Assembly (NCBI GenBank): GCA_023266715.1
Contig: JAHFPK010000035.1
Coordinates: forward strand, 1 to 15,696
Length of the DNA: 15,696 bases
Direction of reading: 5' to 3'
Source of the DNA: Hyphomicrobiales bacterium
Lineage (GTDB): Bacteria; Pseudomonadota; Alphaproteobacteria; Rhizobiales; Aestuariivirgaceae
A program made the position numbers and the translations under genes. Below, in pieces: positions 13,680 to 15,696 of this stretch. The stretch's first letter is position 1; every line of letters starts with the position of its first letter. The notes beneath the pieces were generated by a model. It did not search any database and was not told where the DNA came from. It saw only the letters and a program-made list of their open reading frames with translations.

Positions 13680-13742
13680 CTGCCAAATGGAAGTTATGCC
13701 AATATCTTTGCCAAACTTGCCCACCAGATTAAAAGGAATATC

Positions 13743-14207
13743 ATGAGCGATTCGAGATTTTTGCTGGGAGGCCAAAGAATGGTTCGAGCCTTCGCTTTGG
13801 GCACGGGCGCTTTGCTGTTACTCGGATTTGCCGGAACTCCGGCCCGCGCTGACCTCAAACTTTGCAACAACACCGCAAGCCGCGTAGGAGTGGCCATTGG
13901 CTACAAGGACCGGGAAGGCTGGGCAAGCGAAGGCTGGTGGACAGCCGAACCGCAGAAATGCCTCACCCTGCTCAAAGGCACGCTGATTGCCCGCTACTAT
14001 TACGTCTACGCCGTTGATTACGACAAGGGCGGCTCCTGGGGCGGCAAGGCGATGATGTGCATCCGGGACAAGATTTTCACTATTCGTGGCATAGATAGCT
14101 GCATTGAGCGCGGCTACCAGAAAACTGGCTTCTTCGAAGTCGATACTTCCGAAGAAACGGATTGGACAATTTCCTTGTCTGGCGAAAAGACGAGCCAGGG
14201 ACAATAA
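13743..14207 (+). CDS. DUF1036 family secreted protein
   Basis: This 154-residue protein of unknown function has a signal peptide (basic QRMVR, hydrophobic AFALGTGALLLLGFAG, likely cleavage after ARA at residue 36). The mature part begins DLKLCNNTASRVGVAIGYKD, the typical DUF1036 start, with EGWWTAEPQKC (63-73) and the tyrosine-rich ARYYYVYAVDYD (83-94). Four cysteines (41, 73, 106, 120) could form two disulfides in the periplasm. ATG at 13743 has AAAGGA about 8 bases upstream; ATG at 13779 is a possible alternative. It ends 6 bases before pyk. I recall DUF1036 beside pyruvate kinase in other Hyphomicrobiales, but the functional reason is unknown. Confidence 0.9.
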   Translation: MSDSRFLLGGQRMVRAFALGTGALLLLGFAGTPARADLKLCNNTASRVGVAIGYKDREGWASEGWWTAEPQKCLTLLKGTLIARYYYVYAVDYDKGGSWGGKAMMCIRDKIFTIRGIDSCIERGYQKTGFFEVDTSEETDWTISLSGEKTSQGQ

Positions 14208-14213
14208 TTTCAC

Positions 14214-15647
14214 GTGCGCAGAAATCGTAAAGTAAAAATCCTCGCAACCCTTGGCCCTTCCTCCTCAAGCCGTGAAATGATCGAAAAGCTTTTTGTGGCT
14301 GGCGTTGACGTTTTCCGCATCAATATGAGCCACACGTCCCATGGCCTGCTGAAAGAGCTCCATGGTTGCATTCGTAACGTCGAAAGCAAGCTGAACCGGC
14401 CGATTGGAATACTTGCGGATTTGCAAGGGCCCAAGATTCGCATTGGCACTTTCAAGGACAAGGAAGTGCAAATCAAGGCGGGGGATACCTTCACCTTTGA
14501 TTCGAATCCCGCACCCGGTGACGGCAAACGCGTACACCTGCCGCACCCAGAAATTTTTGCTTCAGTGAAGGTCGGTGATTTTCTTCTGTTAAATGACGGC
14601 CGTCTGCGCGTGGAAATTACCAGCGTTTCGTCAAGTCAAATTGACACCACTATTATCTTTGGCGGCACCCTGTCAAATCGCAAGGGTGTGAACCTGCCAA
14701 ACACGCTTTTGCCCATCCCTGCCCTGACTGAAAAAGATCGCGCCGATCTCGAGGCGGCAGCAAGCATTGGCGTCGATTGGATTGCGCTTTCCTTTGTGCA
14801 GCGCCCAGAAGACGTTGCTGAGGCGCGTGCACTCATTGCCGGACGTGCTGGCGTGATGGCAAAAATTGAAAAACCTTCAGCCCTTCTTTGCCTCGAAGAT
14901 ATTTTGAAAGTCTCCGATGGCATCATGGTGGCCCGCGGCGATTTGGGCGTTGAGCTCCCCCTCGAAACTGTTCCGGCCCGCCAGAAGCAATTGACAAGGG
15001 CCGCACGGCGATCCGGAAAACTCGTTGTTGTGGCAACCCAGATGCTGGAATCCATGATTGTTGAGCCGGTCCCGACACGGGCTGAAGTATCCGACGTGGC
15101 AACCGCCGTTTACGAAGGTGCCGATGCCATCATGTTGTCGGCTGAAAGCGCCTCCGGTGCCTGGCCTGAAAAGGCCGTTGCCACCATGGATAAGATTGCC
15201 CAGTCGGCGGAAGGCGACAGTTTCTATCGTGGCATCATGAATGCCCAGCGCAACGACCCGCAGCCAACCACAGCAGATGCCATATCCACCGCGGCCCGCT
15301 CCATCTCTGAAACTCTCGCTGTCGCGGCAATCGTGAGCTACACGGAGTCGGGATCAACCGCCATGCGCGTCGCCCGTGAACGGCCCAATGTGCCGATCAT
15401 CACGCTCACCCCAATTCCGGCAACGGCCAGAAGATTGGCGCTCGCCTGGGGCCAACATTGCGTGCTCACACCCAATGCCAGCGACCTCGAACATATGATT
15501 GATACCGCCTGCCAGTTTGCCTCTTCCGAAGGCTTTGCCGAGGAAGGCCAGCGCATTATCATTACTGTTGGTGTGCCGCTGGGGGCACCGGGGGCAACCA
15601 ACATGTTGCGCGTCGCGCAAGTTGGAAAAAAGAAAACGCCGAATTAA
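14214..15647 (+). CDS. pyk: Pyruvate kinase
   Basis: This 477-residue glycolytic enzyme converts phosphoenolpyruvate and ADP to pyruvate and ATP in the cytoplasm. Motifs in order are KILATLGPSSSS (8-19), FRINMSH (34-40), ADLQGPKIRIG (68-78), the catalytic lysine in MAKIEKPSA (Lys217) with metal ligand Glu219, and VARGDLGVELP (239-249) with Asp243. The C-terminal allosteric-type domain includes YTESGSTAMRVARERPNVPI. Length is normal. The residues Leu70, Gln71 and Lys74, at positions equal to 113, 114 and 117 of the muscle enzyme, match the potassium-independent class. The start is GTG, 6 bases after the DUF1036 stop, with CAGGGA about 14 bases upstream, so expression is likely coupled to that gene. 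Confidence 0.96.
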   Translation: MRRNRKVKILATLGPSSSSREMIEKLFVAGVDVFRINMSHTSHGLLKELHGCIRNVESKLNRPIGILADLQGPKIRIGTFKDKEVQIKAGDTFTFDSNPAPGDGKRVHLPHPEIFASVKVGDFLLLNDGRLRVEITSVSSSQIDTTIIFGGTLSNRKGVNLPNTLLPIPALTEKDRADLEAAASIGVDWIALSFVQRPEDVAEARALIAGRAGVMAKIEKPSALLCLEDILKVSDGIMVARGDLGVELPLETVPARQKQLTRAARRSGKLVVVATQMLESMIVEPVPTRAEVSDVATAVYEGADAIMLSAESASGAWPEKAVATMDKIAQSAEGDSFYRGIMNAQRNDPQPTTADAISTAARSISETLAVAAIVSYTESGSTAMRVARERPNVPIITLTPIPATARRLALAWGQHCVLTPNASDLEHMIDTACQFASSEGFAEEGQRIIITVGVPLGAPGATNMLRVAQVGKKKTPN

Positions 15648-15696
15648 ATATCTTGCTGGCGCTTTTCCAGTTCTTGAACGGCATTCCTGACCCTCG
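15644..15696 (-). CDS. Possible 3' end of a convergent gene (partial, unidentified)
   Basis: Reading the minus strand from the window edge, one frame gives RVRNAVQELEKRQQDI followed by TAA. It is charged and helix-like, as at many real protein C-termini. The stop codon overlaps the pyk stop in the palindrome TTAA (15644-15647), giving a tail-to-tail overlap. Only 16 codons are visible and no family can be assigned. The frame could be open by chance. Confidence 0.4.
   Translation of the reverse strand, partial: RVRNAVQELEKRQQDI

Noticed and set aside
13437..13742. Extended N-terminus of the DUF1036 frame upstream of 13743
   Set aside because: It would overlap the DUF1244 gene on the other strand and hide the signal peptide. 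The ATG at 13743 has AAAGGA and yields a clean secretion signal.
1..15696. Defence, prophage, CRISPR or biosynthetic system
   Set aside because: Apart from the transposase fragment, all sizeable genes match conserved chromosomal families. There are no spaced direct-repeat arrays, integrase genes or tRNA junctions.

Overview
The window looks like ordinary chromosome of an alphaproteobacterium, most likely Hyphomicrobiales (Rhizobiales)-type. The evidence is gene content: a split three-gene proton-translocating transhydrogenase headed by a small aa3-oxidase subunit IV-like gene, a GapR (DUF2312) nucleoid protein beside DUF1244, and a DUF1036 gene in front of pyruvate kinase. GC-rich intergenic palindromic elements of a kind common in this order also occur. 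No rRNA, tRNA, CRISPR array, phage module or defence island was seen.

Layout. Bases 1-535 hold the 3' end of an IS630-type transposase that appears to have lost its usual stop, a hairpin-forming GC-rich stretch, and two related intergenic elements in opposite orientation. Bases 536-3670 (minus strand) are a tight operon: oxidase subunit IV-like protein, pntA (alpha-1), pntAB (alpha-2), pntB. Bases 3857-5758 (plus) are a patatin-like phospholipase of the DUF3734 type followed 12 bases later by 3-hydroxybutyrate dehydrogenase, probably one unit concerned with polyhydroxybutyrate/ketone-body metabolism. pepF (minus, 5768-7552) converges on it; the two stop codons lie in the arms of one hairpin. 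A sigma-54-dependent response regulator (7773-9278) has no kinase beside it.

Bases 9374-12953 carry two envelope genes. The first is a YcbB/LdtD-type L,D-transpeptidase, which forms 3-3 peptidoglycan cross-links. The second is a DUF882 (MepK/YcbK-type) peptidase with a long proline/alanine-rich tail; the E. coli member of its family cleaves 3-3 cross-links. The same two families are neighbours in E. coli. A potentially structured leader precedes the DUF882 gene. A perfect 20-base palindrome then separates this gene from the convergent DUF1244-gapR operon, and the gapR stop codon lies in its centre. Divergent from that operon is a second one, DUF1036-pyk. The Pyk sequence carries the signature of the potassium-independent enzyme class. 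The last ~50 bases look like the 3' end of another minus-strand gene whose stop overlaps the pyk stop.

Most genes are recognisable housekeeping or conserved families. I did not find a clear, wholly novel system. The best leads are the structured leader and long tail of the DUF882 gene, the respiratory-subunit/transhydrogenase operon, the patatin-BDH operon with its upstream palindrome, and the repeated use of stop-codon-containing palindromes at convergent gene ends.
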